Assembly: GCF_032337115.1 (NCBI RefSeq)
Contig: NZ_JAVXZY010000003.1
Coordinates: 1 to 64,000, forward strand
Source: Roseateles_C aquae
GTDB taxonomy: Bacteria; Pseudomonadota; Gammaproteobacteria; Burkholderiales; Burkholderiaceae_C
Length of the DNA stretch: 64,000 nt
Direction of reading: 5' to 3'
The position numbers were made by a program, and so were the translations under genes. The notes beneath the pieces were generated by a model. That model did not search any database and was not told where the DNA came from. It worked only from the letters and a program-made list of their open reading frames with translations. Positions within the stretch are counted from its first letter, which is position 1. Every line of letters begins with the position of its first letter. Below, piece after piece: positions 24,264-33,151 of this stretch.

Positions 24264-27149
24264 TTGAAACTCAACCCAATCAACGTTGCCATCGTTGCAG
24301 CTATCGCCTCGATCGGCATGCCTGCTCTCGCACAACAAGCTGGTACCCAGCTTGAGCGTGTTGAAGTGACCGGTAGCCGCATCCTGTCGGTCAACGCCGT
24401 GTCGCCGGCCCCTGTGCAAGTGATGTCTGCTGCAGACATCTCTGCTGCTGGCGTCGCCAATATTCAAGATCTGCTGATCAAGAATCCCGCTATCGGCGTG
24501 CCAGGCCTGAGCCGCTCGAACTCGAATTTCCTGACCAGTGGTGCTGGTGTGGCCACGATCGACCTGCGTAACCTGGGCTCGAGCCGTACGCTGGTGCTGA
24601 TCAATGGTCGTCGCATGGTCTCGGGCACGCCCGGTGACTCCGCCGTCGACTTGAACACCATCCCGACCGACTTCATCGAGCGTGTCGAGCTGCTGACCGG
24701 CGGCGCCTCGTCGACCTACGGTTCCGACGCTGTTGCCGGTGTCGTCAACATCATCCTGAAGCGCAACTTCAACGGCCTGAACCTGGATGCACAGGTCGGT
24801 CAGAGCTCCAAGAGCGATGACAAGAAGAAGAAGTTCTCGGCTACCTGGGGTGCTTCGAACGACAAGAGCAGCCTGATGGCTCACATCGGCGTCAGCCGTC
24901 AAGGCGAAGTGCGCTCGGCAAATCGTGACGGCACGACGATCGACACGCAATCGCTGGTCGCCGCAGGCCGGTCCAAGGATGCTGCCGACTTCTACAAGAC
25001 GGGCGTGTTCCTGTCTGGCTTCGCACCTGCTGGTCATTTCTTCGACGATGCCGCCGATTACACCATCGACGCCAACGGCAACATGAAGAAGTGGAGCCAG
25101 AACGGCCCGGCCGGCGATGGCGTCAATGCCACCGGTTTCAACCGTACCGAATGGCGTCGTATCGCTGTTCCGGTCGATCGCGTGCTGCTGGCCTCCAAGG
25201 GTGAGTTCCAGATCAACGAATCGCACCAGGCATTCTTTGAAGGCACCTACGCCAACACGAAGTCCTCGAGCAATATCGAGCCCTTCCCGCTGGCTTCTGA
25301 CGCCATCTTCCCGGATACCGACGGCACCGTGCCGGCCTACACGACGGTCAACGGTCAGAAGATCCGCAATCCGCTGGTGCCTTCGTTCGTCACTGGCGAT
25401 GGCTACTTCTTCCAGAAGCGCATGAGCGACTTCGGCCCGCGCCATCAAGACGTCGAGCGCGACACCTTCCGTGTCCTGGGCGGCGTGAAGGGCGAGCTGA
25501 CCAAGACCTGGTCCTATGAGGGTTACATTGGCTACGGTTCGACCAAGGAATCGCAGACCGGTACCGGCCAAGTCAACGTCCTGAACTTCAAGAATGCGCT
25601 GCAAGCTATTCCTGACGGCAAGGGTGGCGTGATGTGCGCGGATGCCCTGGCACGTGCCCAGGGTTGCGCGCCGGCCAATGTGTTCGGCACCGGCACCATG
25701 TCGGCCGACGCGATCGCCTACATCCAGGCTCCGCAATCGCTGCAGACCAAGATCACGCAAAAGATCGCTGGCGCCAGCGTTTCTGGCGAGCCCTTCGAAC
25801 TGCCCGCCGGTGCTGTCGGTGTGGCTGCCGGCCTGGAATGGCGCAACGAAGGTTCCAGCACCGTCTATGACGCGCTGACCCAAGCTGGCCTGAACGGCGG
25901 TAACAAGTTGCCCAACACCAAGGGTGATTTCACCGTCAAGGAAGCTTTCGCTGAAGTTCGCCTGCCGCTGCTGAAGGACCTGAAGATGGTCAAGACGCTG
26001 GATGGCACCTTGGCCTACCGCGTTGGCGACTACTCGACTGTCGGCAACACCCGCAGCTGGAATGCTGGTCTGGACTGGGCCGCCAACAACACCGTTCGCG
26101 TCCGCCTGACGCAAGCCGTGTCGACCCGTGCTCCGAACATCAACGAGCTGTATCAAGGTGCTTCGCAGACCTTCCCGCAAGTGACTGACCCCTGCCAAGG
26201 CGTCAAGATCACTGATACCGGCGAACTGGCTACCCGCTGCAAGGCTGCGCCTGGCGTGACCGCGAACATGAACGCCAACGGCGGCGTGTTCACGTTGACC
26301 CAGCCTGATCTGCAAGGCGTCAGCGGCTATGACAGCGGCAACCCGAACCTCAAGGCCGAGAAGGGTACTTCGCGTACCTTGGGTCTGGTGATCACGCCGA
26401 AGGACATCGCAGCGCTGAAGAACTTCACCTTCACCGCCGACTACTTCGACATCGAAATCTCGAAGGCGATCAACAATCCTGGCCGCGACTACACGCTGGA
26501 TCAGTGCTACAACGGTGGTGATCAGGCCTTCTGCAAGTTCATCATCCGTCGTCCCGTCGCCACTGGCGCCGGTAGCGCTGGTGCCCTGCAGTTCATCAAC
26601 CAGGCCCCCGTCAACAGCGGTGGTCAAAAGGCCAAGGGTATCGACTTCACCAGCAGCTACAGCGATCGCCTGGGTGCTGGCCGTGTCAATGCCCGCCTGA
26701 GCTACACGCGCCTGCTGGATGCTTGGAACAAGGCCACTGACGATGCCGAACTGGACAAGTCGGTCGGTGAAATCGGTTCGCCGAAGAACAAGTGGTCGCT
26801 GGCTCTGGGTTACGACATTGGTAACTGGTCGGTCGCTACCACGACGACTTACTGGGGTGAGTCGTACCTGGACGACCAAGGCACCAACAAGTACCTGGAT
26901 CCGAAGAAGTACAACGGCTTCACGAAGGACACCTTCCGTATCGGCAGCGTGACCTACTTCGACGCCCAAGTGACTTACAAGATGGGCAAGGCGGCTCAGC
27001 TGTACTTCGGTGTGGACAACTTGCTGGACACCAAGGCGCCGTTCATCCCGTCGGGTCTGCCTGGCAACACGACCGGTACCAACACGAACGCCAGCACCTA
27101 TGACGCCATCGGCCGTCGCGGTTACATCGGCATTCGCTACAACATGTAA
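24264..27149 (+). CDS. TonB-dependent outer-membrane receptor
   Basis: 961 aa, usual size. Signal peptide to about residue 24 (IASIGMPALAQQ). A TonB-box-like VEVTGSRI precedes the plug domain (VQVMSAADISAAGVANIQDL, LVLINGRRM, GGASSTYGSDAVAGVVNIIL), followed by a 22-strand type barrel ending in an aromatic-rich YIGIRYNM. The plug type (...LRNLGSSRTLVLINGRR) is seen in receptors for carbohydrate or peptide-like substrates as well as siderophores, so the ligand is open. The start is TTG with a strong AGGAGGA 7 nt upstream. Codons ending in T (GCT, GGT, CGT) are far commoner than in its neighbours, which suggests high expression. A perfect terminator follows. Confidence 0.93.
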   Translation: MKLNPINVAIVAAIASIGMPALAQQAGTQLERVEVTGSRILSVNAVSPAPVQVMSAADISAAGVANIQDLLIKNPAIGVPGLSRSNSNFLTSGAGVATIDLRNLGSSRTLVLINGRRMVSGTPGDSAVDLNTIPTDFIERVELLTGGASSTYGSDAVAGVVNIILKRNFNGLNLDAQVGQSSKSDDKKKKFSATWGASNDKSSLMAHIGVSRQGEVRSANRDGTTIDTQSLVAAGRSKDAADFYKTGVFLSGFAPAGHFFDDAADYTIDANGNMKKWSQNGPAGDGVNATGFNRTEWRRIAVPVDRVLLASKGEFQINESHQAFFEGTYANTKSSSNIEPFPLASDAIFPDTDGTVPAYTTVNGQKIRNPLVPSFVTGDGYFFQKRMSDFGPRHQDVERDTFRVLGGVKGELTKTWSYEGYIGYGSTKESQTGTGQVNVLNFKNALQAIPDGKGGVMCADALARAQGCAPANVFGTGTMSADAIAYIQAPQSLQTKITQKIAGASVSGEPFELPAGAVGVAAGLEWRNEGSSTVYDALTQAGLNGGNKLPNTKGDFTVKEAFAEVRLPLLKDLKMVKTLDGTLAYRVGDYSTVGNTRSWNAGLDWAANNTVRVRLTQAVSTRAPNINELYQGASQTFPQVTDPCQGVKITDTGELATRCKAAPGVTANMNANGGVFTLTQPDLQGVSGYDSGNPNLKAEKGTSRTLGLVITPKDIAALKNFTFTADYFDIEISKAINNPGRDYTLDQCYNGGDQAFCKFIIRRPVATGAGSAGALQFINQAPVNSGGQKAKGIDFTSSYSDRLGAGRVNARLSYTRLLDAWNKATDDAELDKSVGEIGSPKNKWSLALGYDIGNWSVATTTTYWGESYLDDQGTNKYLDPKKYNGFTKDTFRIGSVTYFDAQVTYKMGKAAQLYFGVDNLLDTKAPFIPSGLPGNTTGTNTNASTYDAIGRRGYIGIRYNM

Positions 27150-27187
27150 TCTGGCTTTGGCCTGAGAGGCCTTCAAAAGCCTCATCG

Positions 27188-27221
27188 AAAACCCGGCATC
27201 GATCGATGCCGGGTTTTTTTT
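27188..27221 (+). terminator. Strong terminator of the TonB-dependent receptor
   Basis: A perfect inverted repeat, AAAACCCGGCATC GATC GATGCCGGGTTTT, is followed by a T-run to 27221. It starts 38 nt after the receptor stop and would also stop transcription from the other side. Confidence 0.92.
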
Positions 27222-27288
27222 CGCCCCCAGCCATTCTTCGCTGGGCACTTCGCTCCCCCTAGAATCGCCGCTCATTCACGGAGATCCC

Positions 27289-28518
27289 ATGTCCCTGGCT
27301 TTGCCCCTGCAGCGCACCGAGGTGCTGGTCATCGGCGCCGGTCCGGCCGGCAGTGCGGCCGCACGGCAACTGGCGCGCGCCGGCTTCGATGTACTGCTGG
27401 TCGATCAGCAGCCGCAGGGGCGCGACAAGATCTGCGGCGATGGTTTGATTCCCGATGCGCACAAGGCCTTGGCGCGGCTCGGCCTGCTGGAGCAGGTGAT
27501 GGCACTGGCGCAGCCGGTGTCCCACGTCGGCTGCATCGCGCCGCGTGGTGGTCGCATTGATGTGCCGGGCGAACTGGCCGTGCTGCCGCGTCGCGAGCTC
27601 GACAACTTGCTCTGCCAGGCGGCACAGGATGCCGGTGCCCGGTTTCTGGCGCCGGCGCGTTTCGAGAAGCCGCTGGTGAATGAACAAGGCCGTGTCTGTG
27701 GCGCGCAAGTGCGCATCGGTGACGACGTCCATGAGATCGCCTGCGACTGGCTGCTGCTGGCTACCGGCGCGGTGCCCAAGGCCTTGATCGCTGCCGAGAT
27801 GTGCGAGCGCCACACACCCAGCGGCGTGGCGCTGCGCGGCTATGTGCATGCGCCCAGCATGGTCGGGCGCATCAAGGCGATGGAGGTGGTCTGGAACAAG
27901 GCGGTGCGGCCCGGCTATGGCTGGATCTTCCCGGCCCCGAACGACTGCTTCAATATCGGCGTCGGCGTTACCGACAGCCATAAAGCCGTCAGCGGCAAGG
28001 GCAGCAAGAAGGAGCTGAACCTGCGCGCCATCTTCGATGCCTTCTGCGCCAACTACGAGCCCGCCGCTGCTTTGATGCGTGAAGGCAAGTTGTTAGGTGA
28101 ACTCAAGGGGGCTCCGCTGCGCTGCACGCTGGACGGAGCACGCTGGTCGCGGCCAGGCCTGCTGGTCACCGGCGAAGCGGCCGGCTCGACCTATAGCTTC
28201 ACCGGCGAAGGCATCGGCAAGGCGATGGAGACCGGCATGCTGGCGGCCGACGCCATCATTCAGGGCAAAGCCAAGCAGTGGAACGACGCGCAGCTGCGCG
28301 AGGCCTATGAGCAGAGCCTGCGGGCGCTGAAACCGAAGTTCGACCTCTATCAGCGCGCCAACCGCGTGAACGCGGCACCTTGGCTGGCCGATCTGCTGAT
28401 CTGGCGTGCCAAGCGCAGCCCGCGGCTGCTGGCACGGATGAGCGGGGTGCTGCGCGAAACCAGCAACCCGGGCAATCTGGTCAGCCTGAAGGGCTTTTCG
28501 CGGCTCTTTCTTGAGTAG
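27289..28518 (+). CDS. FAD-dependent oxidoreductase, geranylgeranyl-reductase-like
   Basis: 409 aa. An N-terminal Rossmann fold for FAD (VLVIGAGPAGSAAARQLARA), the CGDG motif following in KICGDGLIP, a YGWIFPA motif and a late FAD-contacting segment (GEAAGSTYSFTGEGIGKAM) place it in the geranylgeranyl reductase/GGR-like flavoprotein group. Such enzymes reduce isoprenoid chains or oxidise diverse substrates; the substrate is not visible. No membrane segment. It is 140 nt after the receptor, beyond a terminator, and 36 nt ahead of the amidotransferase gene, so it may be co-transcribed with that gene. Confidence 0.85.
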   Translation: MSLALPLQRTEVLVIGAGPAGSAAARQLARAGFDVLLVDQQPQGRDKICGDGLIPDAHKALARLGLLEQVMALAQPVSHVGCIAPRGGRIDVPGELAVLPRRELDNLLCQAAQDAGARFLAPARFEKPLVNEQGRVCGAQVRIGDDVHEIACDWLLLATGAVPKALIAAEMCERHTPSGVALRGYVHAPSMVGRIKAMEVVWNKAVRPGYGWIFPAPNDCFNIGVGVTDSHKAVSGKGSKKELNLRAIFDAFCANYEPAAALMREGKLLGELKGAPLRCTLDGARWSRPGLLVTGEAAGSTYSFTGEGIGKAMETGMLAADAIIQGKAKQWNDAQLREAYEQSLRALKPKFDLYQRANRVNAAPWLADLLIWRAKRSPRLLARMSGVLRETSNPGNLVSLKGFSRLFLE

Positions 28519-28554
28519 CATCGGGCCTGCCCCGCCGAAACGAGAGAGTCTGAG

Positions 28555-29310
28555 ATGTGCCAACTGCTGGGCATGAATGCCAACACGCCGACCGATGTGA
28601 TGTTCAGCTTCACCGGCCTGGCGACCCGCGCTGACGAGCACAAGGATGGCTTCGGCATCGCCTTCTTCGAGGGCCGCGGCCTGCGCCATTTCGTCGACCA
28701 CCACAGCGCCCGCATCTCGCCGCTGGCCAAGCTGGTGCAGGACTATCCGATCAAGAGCGATAACGTCATCGCCCATATCCGCAAGGCCACGCAAGGCCAG
28801 GTGGCGCTGGAGAACACCCACCCCTTCCAGCGCGAGCTGTGGGGCCGCTACTGGGTGTTTGCCCACAACGGCAATCTGAAGGATTTTCAGCCGCGCCTGC
28901 ATGGCGCCTTCAAGCCGGTCGGCCAGACCGACAGCGAGCTGGCCTTTTGCTGGCTGATGCAGGAGCTGGCCAAGGCCCATTGCGGTGTGCCCAGCATCGC
29001 CGAGCTCAGCAACACGCTGGCCGAGCTGATGCCGCAGCTCAACGCGCACGGCACCTTCAATATGCTGCTGTCCAACGGCCAGGCGCTGTGGGCCCATGGC
29101 TCCACCCATCTGCACTACCTGTTGCGGCGCCATCCCTTTGGCCGCGTCCATCTGCAGGATGAGGACCTCAGCGTCGACTTCGCCGAGCAGACCACCACGC
29201 AGGACCGCGTCGCCATGATCGCCACCCAGCCGCTGACCCGCGACGAGCCCTGGGTGGCCTTCCAGCCGGGCGAGTTGAAGGTTTTCGTGGGCGGCGAGCT
29301 GTTCTGCTGA
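28555..29310 (+). CDS. Class II glutamine amidotransferase (YafJ-like)
   Basis: 251 aa. The N-terminal nucleophile Cys is residue 2 (MCQLLGMNAN), exposed after Met removal as in Ntn amidohydrolases. HIRKATQGQVALENTHPF and FAHNGNLKDF match the glutamine-binding and active-site loops of the YafJ/GATase_4 family. These stand-alone glutaminase domains hydrolyse glutamine or gamma-glutamyl compounds; the true substrate is not known. It follows the FAD oxidoreductase by 36 nt on the same strand. Confidence 0.9.
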   Translation: MCQLLGMNANTPTDVMFSFTGLATRADEHKDGFGIAFFEGRGLRHFVDHHSARISPLAKLVQDYPIKSDNVIAHIRKATQGQVALENTHPFQRELWGRYWVFAHNGNLKDFQPRLHGAFKPVGQTDSELAFCWLMQELAKAHCGVPSIAELSNTLAELMPQLNAHGTFNMLLSNGQALWAHGSTHLHYLLRRHPFGRVHLQDEDLSVDFAEQTTTQDRVAMIATQPLTRDEPWVAFQPGELKVFVGGELFC

Positions 29311-29441
29311 CCGATGGCGACCGAAGGCAGTGCTGGGGGTTGCCTGCCATTCATCGTCGCGTGCCGGCCGTTGGCGACAGTCTGACGCCATTGGTGCGGC
29401 CGGCTATCCGCTGGCCTCCCTGAAACTCTAGACTCGCGTCC

Positions 29442-30542
29442 ATGCATTCGCCTGCGCCCCCCGAACCCGTAACCAGTCCGCTGAAGCTGGATTGGACGCA
29501 ATGGCTTTATCCAGGCCCGCGGCGCATCTTCTCGGCGCAGGAGATGCAAAGGGCAGGGCAGCAGCCCTGGCCCCATGCGCTGGATTGGTATGTGCTCAGC
29601 AACTGTCTCTGCCTCTCGCTCGCCAATGGCTGGATGCTGCGACCAGCGCTGCTTTCGCTGCTGGTGCCGCTGGTTCTGATGACGGGCATCATGGGCCTGG
29701 CCGGCGCACGCTCGCTATGGCGGCGTCCGAGCCGGCTGTGGTTGAACGTGAAGAGTGCCGCACTGCTGGCGGCGCTGGGCTTTGCTGCGGCACTGGCCAA
29801 GCACACGCTGGACAAGCCCACGCTGCGCTTGCTGTTCCCGCTGCTCGGCGTGACGGTGCTGCTGATCGTTGGCGGCTGGTGGTTTCTGACCATCTTCCGC
29901 GTCCATCAAATCGAGGCGCGGCTGCGCGAACTCGACGACCAGGAGCAGCACCTGAAGCTGGCCCGCCGCCTGGCCACCGCGCAGATCCAGCCGCACTTCC
30001 TGTTCAACACCCTGGCCTCGATCCAGCACTGGGTCGACAGCCAGGACCCACGCGCCGGCAGCACGCTGCGCTCCTTCACCCGCTATCTGCGCGCCACGCT
30101 GCCGATGTTCGAGCACGAGACGCTGAGCCTGGCCGAAGAGCTGCAGATCGTGCGCAGCTATCTGGAAGTGATGCAGGCACGGCTGGGGCAGCGGCTGAGC
30201 TGGGCGATAGACCCAAGCCTTGCCGACACGAACATCGCGCTCCAGCTGCCGCCGGGCACGCTGCTGACCCTGGTCGAGAACGCCATCGGCCATGGCATCG
30301 AGCCGGCGCTGCGCGGCGGCCATATCGAGCTGCGGCTGCGCCAAGATGGCGCGCGATTGCAGATCGAGGTCGAGGACAGCGGCGTCGGTCTTGCCGGTGC
30401 TGAAACCCAGTTCGGCCTCGGCCTGGGCAACACGCTGCAAAGGCTGCGCCAACAGTTTGGTGACGCGGCCACGCTGACGCTGCGGCCAGCCCCGGCCGGC
30501 GGCTGCATCGCCACTCTCGACCTGCCCCAGACACAGCCATGA
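29442..30542 (+). CDS. LytS/YehU-type sensor histidine kinase
   Basis: 366 aa. About four transmembrane helices between residues ~45 and 150 are followed by a His_kinase (PF06580-type) domain with the acceptor His in IQPHFLFNTLASIQHW. HATPase elements follow: LVENAIGHGIEPA, EDSGVGLAG, FGLGLGNTLQRL. This kinase class pairs with LytTR regulators. Its last codons overlap the start of the regulator gene by 4 nt, so the two are translated together. No dedicated ligand-binding domain is evident. Confidence 0.9.
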   Translation: MHSPAPPEPVTSPLKLDWTQWLYPGPRRIFSAQEMQRAGQQPWPHALDWYVLSNCLCLSLANGWMLRPALLSLLVPLVLMTGIMGLAGARSLWRRPSRLWLNVKSAALLAALGFAAALAKHTLDKPTLRLLFPLLGVTVLLIVGGWWFLTIFRVHQIEARLRELDDQEQHLKLARRLATAQIQPHFLFNTLASIQHWVDSQDPRAGSTLRSFTRYLRATLPMFEHETLSLAEELQIVRSYLEVMQARLGQRLSWAIDPSLADTNIALQLPPGTLLTLVENAIGHGIEPALRGGHIELRLRQDGARLQIEVEDSGVGLAGAETQFGLGLGNTLQRLRQQFGDAATLTLRPAPAGGCIATLDLPQTQP

Positions 30543-31291
30543 AGATCCTGATCGCCGACGATGAAGAAGCCCCTCGCGAGCAGCTGCGTGCGGCGCTGAT
30601 GCGCTTGGCGCCCACCGCCGAGCTGGTGGCTGCCAGCGAGAACGGCATCGATGCCTGGGACGATTGCCTGGCCCACGAGCCGGAGCTCTGCCTGCTGGAC
30701 ATCCGCATGCCCGGCTTGAGCGGGCTGGAGGTGGCGCGACGCCTGGCCACGCTGGCGCAGCCGCCGCAGGTGGTCTTCGTCACTGCCTATGGCGACCACG
30801 CGCTGTCGGCCTTCGAGGCCGGTGCGATCGACTATCTGATGAAGCCGGTGGACGACGCCCGGCTGCTGCAGGCCTTGCAGCGCGCCGAGGCCCGCCGCAG
30901 CAGCGCGCCGGCGCCAACTGTTCAGCTGCAGCAACTGCTCAGCCAGCTGCTGCCCGCGGCCCGGCCCCCGATGCGCCCCATCCAGGCCAGCCTGGGCAAG
31001 GAGATCAAGCTGATCGCCCCCGAGGAGGTGATCTATTTCGAGAGCGACAGCCGCTACACCCGGGTCGTCTACCAGGGCGGCGAGGCGTTGATACGCACGC
31101 CGCTGAAGGAGTTGCTGGCCAGCCTGGACGAACAGATCTTCTGGCAGGTGCATCGCTCGGTGCTGGTCAACAGCCGACAGATTGCCAGCGCCACTCGCAT
31201 CGACGACAGCAGCATGGTGCTGACGCTGAAGGGCCGGACCGAGCGACTGCCGGTTTCACGCCAGTTCCAACCCCTGTTCAGGGGGCAGTGA
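30539..31291 (+). CDS. LytTR-family response regulator
   Basis: 250 aa. The receiver has IADDEEAPREQL, the acceptor Asp in LCLLDIRMPGLSGLEV and Lys in DYLMKPVDDARLL. The C-terminal LytTR DNA-binding domain (about 150-250) includes LIAPEEVIYFESDSRYTRVV and FWQVHRSVLVNSRQI. It is the cognate of the kinase at 29442. Targets are unknown; the M14 peptidase gene begins 132 nt downstream on the same strand and could be in the same unit or a target. Confidence 0.92.
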   Translation: MKILIADDEEAPREQLRAALMRLAPTAELVAASENGIDAWDDCLAHEPELCLLDIRMPGLSGLEVARRLATLAQPPQVVFVTAYGDHALSAFEAGAIDYLMKPVDDARLLQALQRAEARRSSAPAPTVQLQQLLSQLLPAARPPMRPIQASLGKEIKLIAPEEVIYFESDSRYTRVVYQGGEALIRTPLKELLASLDEQIFWQVHRSVLVNSRQIASATRIDDSSMVLTLKGRTERLPVSRQFQPLFRGQ

Positions 31292-31423
31292 GCCGCGTTT
31301 TTCCGGGCATTTGCGATGAGTGCTGACTTAACAGGCGGTTACCATTGGAGCTAGGGGGGTCGCGCCAACGACGCTGGTCGTGGTGCTGCCGCAAACCACC
31401 GATGATTCCAACAGCAAGTCCAC

Positions 31424-33127
31424 ATGGCCGCCCTTCCCAGCCCGCGCTTTGACGAGTTCTACCGCTACGAACCTCTGACCGAACTGCTGTTCGGCTATGT
31501 GGAGGCACGGCCCAATCTGGTCTCGGTGCGCAGCATGGGCAAGAGCCATGAGGGCCGTGACATCTGGGTGCTGGTGCTGACCAACACCGCCACCGGCGCC
31601 GATCTGGACAAGCCTGCCTTCTGGCTGGACGGCAATATCCACGCCGCCGAGCTGACCGCCAGCACCACCTGCCTCTATTACCTGCACCACCTGCTGACGC
31701 AGTACGGTGTCGACCCGGCCGTGACGCAGCTGCTCGACACCCGGGTGATCTATATGGTGCCGCGCCTGAACCCCGACGGCGCCGAGCTGGCCCTGGCCGA
31801 CCGCCCGCGCCACATCCGCTCGTCGACCCGCCGCTACCCCTATGACGAGGAGCCCGTCGACGGCCTGACGATTGAAGACGTCGATGGCGACGGCCGCATT
31901 CTCAGCATGCGCATCCCCGATCCGCATGGCGGCTACAAGAAGCATCCCGACGATCCACGTCTGATGGTGCCGCGCGAGCCGGGCGAGTTCGGCGGCGAGT
32001 ATTTCCGCCTGATGCCCGAGGGCTTCATCAAGAACCATGACGGCCTGACCGTCACCGTCAACAAGGACCGCGAGGGCCTGGACCTGAACCGCAATTTCCC
32101 CAGCGAATGGCGGCAGGAGTACAAGCAGCTCGGCGCCGGTCCCTACCCGACCAGCGAGCCCGAGGTCCGGGCCATGGTGGACTTCATCGTCGCCCACCCG
32201 AATATCGGTGCCGCGATCAGCTTCCACACGCACAGCGGCGTGATCCTGCGGCCCATGGGCTCGCAGAGCGATGAGGACATGACGCCTGAGGATCTGTGGC
32301 TCTATCAGCGCTTCTCCCAGCTCGGCGAGAAGCACACCGGCTATCCGGCCATCAGCATCTGGCACGACTTCAAGTACCACCCCAAGGACGTCATCAGCGG
32401 CACGCAGGACTGGGTCTACGAACATCTGGGCGCGCTGTTCTGGGTCGTCGAGCTGTGGTCGCCGAACAAGGAAGCCGGCATAGCGGGCTATAAGTGGATC
32501 GACTGGTACCGCGAGCACCCGGTGGCCGACGATCTCAAGCTGCTGAAGTGGAGCGACGAGCAGTGCGGCGGCCAGGCCCATGTCGACTGGCGGCCCTTCC
32601 AGCATCCGCAGCTGGGCGTGGTCGAGATCGGCGGCTGGGACAAGATGAACTTCTGGCGCAACCCGCCGCCGGCGCTGCGCGAACGCGAGGCGGCCCGCTT
32701 CCCGGCCTGGATGACGCAGATTGCACTGTCGCTGCCGCGGCTGGAACTGCTGCGCACCGAGGTGCGTGCGCTCGGGCCCGACACCTGGCGCGTGCGCCTG
32801 GCGGTCGCCAACAGCGGCTACCTGCCGGCCTATGTGACCCAGCGCGCGCTGGAGCGCAAGATCGTCCGCGGCGTGCAGTTCGAGATCCATATGCCGCTGA
32901 ACAACCCGGAGATCAGCCTGGTCAGCGGCAAGGAAAGAATGGAAGGCCCGCAGTTGGAAGGCCATGGCGCCAAGCAAAGCCTGCAGGCCTTTCTGCCAAC
33001 CCGCGAAGTCACCGGCGACCGTGCCGTGGGCGAATGGGTCGTGCGCGCCCCCAAGGGCACCCGGCTGGCGCTGAGCGCCAGCGCCGAGCGCGCCGGCACC
33101 ATCCGTACCGAAGTCGTGCTCGACTAA
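31424..33127 (+). CDS. M14-family zinc carboxypeptidase
   Basis: 567 aa. The Zn ligands are in NIHAAE (H-x-x-E) and the His of SFHTHSG. A catalytic Glu is plausible in FWVVELWSPNKE. DLNRNFPSEW holds the substrate-binding Asn-Arg pair. The C-terminal ~150 residues are an extra beta-rich domain. No signal peptide is seen, so it seems cytosolic. The peptide substrate cannot be told, though the family trims C-terminal residues or cell-wall peptides. The start MAALPSPRFDEF lacks a clear Shine-Dalgarno sequence. Confidence 0.88.
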   Translation: MAALPSPRFDEFYRYEPLTELLFGYVEARPNLVSVRSMGKSHEGRDIWVLVLTNTATGADLDKPAFWLDGNIHAAELTASTTCLYYLHHLLTQYGVDPAVTQLLDTRVIYMVPRLNPDGAELALADRPRHIRSSTRRYPYDEEPVDGLTIEDVDGDGRILSMRIPDPHGGYKKHPDDPRLMVPREPGEFGGEYFRLMPEGFIKNHDGLTVTVNKDREGLDLNRNFPSEWRQEYKQLGAGPYPTSEPEVRAMVDFIVAHPNIGAAISFHTHSGVILRPMGSQSDEDMTPEDLWLYQRFSQLGEKHTGYPAISIWHDFKYHPKDVISGTQDWVYEHLGALFWVVELWSPNKEAGIAGYKWIDWYREHPVADDLKLLKWSDEQCGGQAHVDWRPFQHPQLGVVEIGGWDKMNFWRNPPPALREREAARFPAWMTQIALSLPRLELLRTEVRALGPDTWRVRLAVANSGYLPAYVTQRALERKIVRGVQFEIHMPLNNPEISLVSGKERMEGPQLEGHGAKQSLQAFLPTREVTGDRAVGEWVVRAPKGTRLALSASAERAGTIRTEVVLD

Positions 33128-33151
33128 GACGCTGACGGCCTGCCCGCGGAC

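Noticed and set aside
24258..27275. 1005-codon open frame on the minus strand, antisense to the TonB-dependent receptor
   Set aside because: It lies wholly opposite a receptor with a signal peptide, plug motifs and terminator. The frame is open because of codon bias, and its own sequence has no family features.
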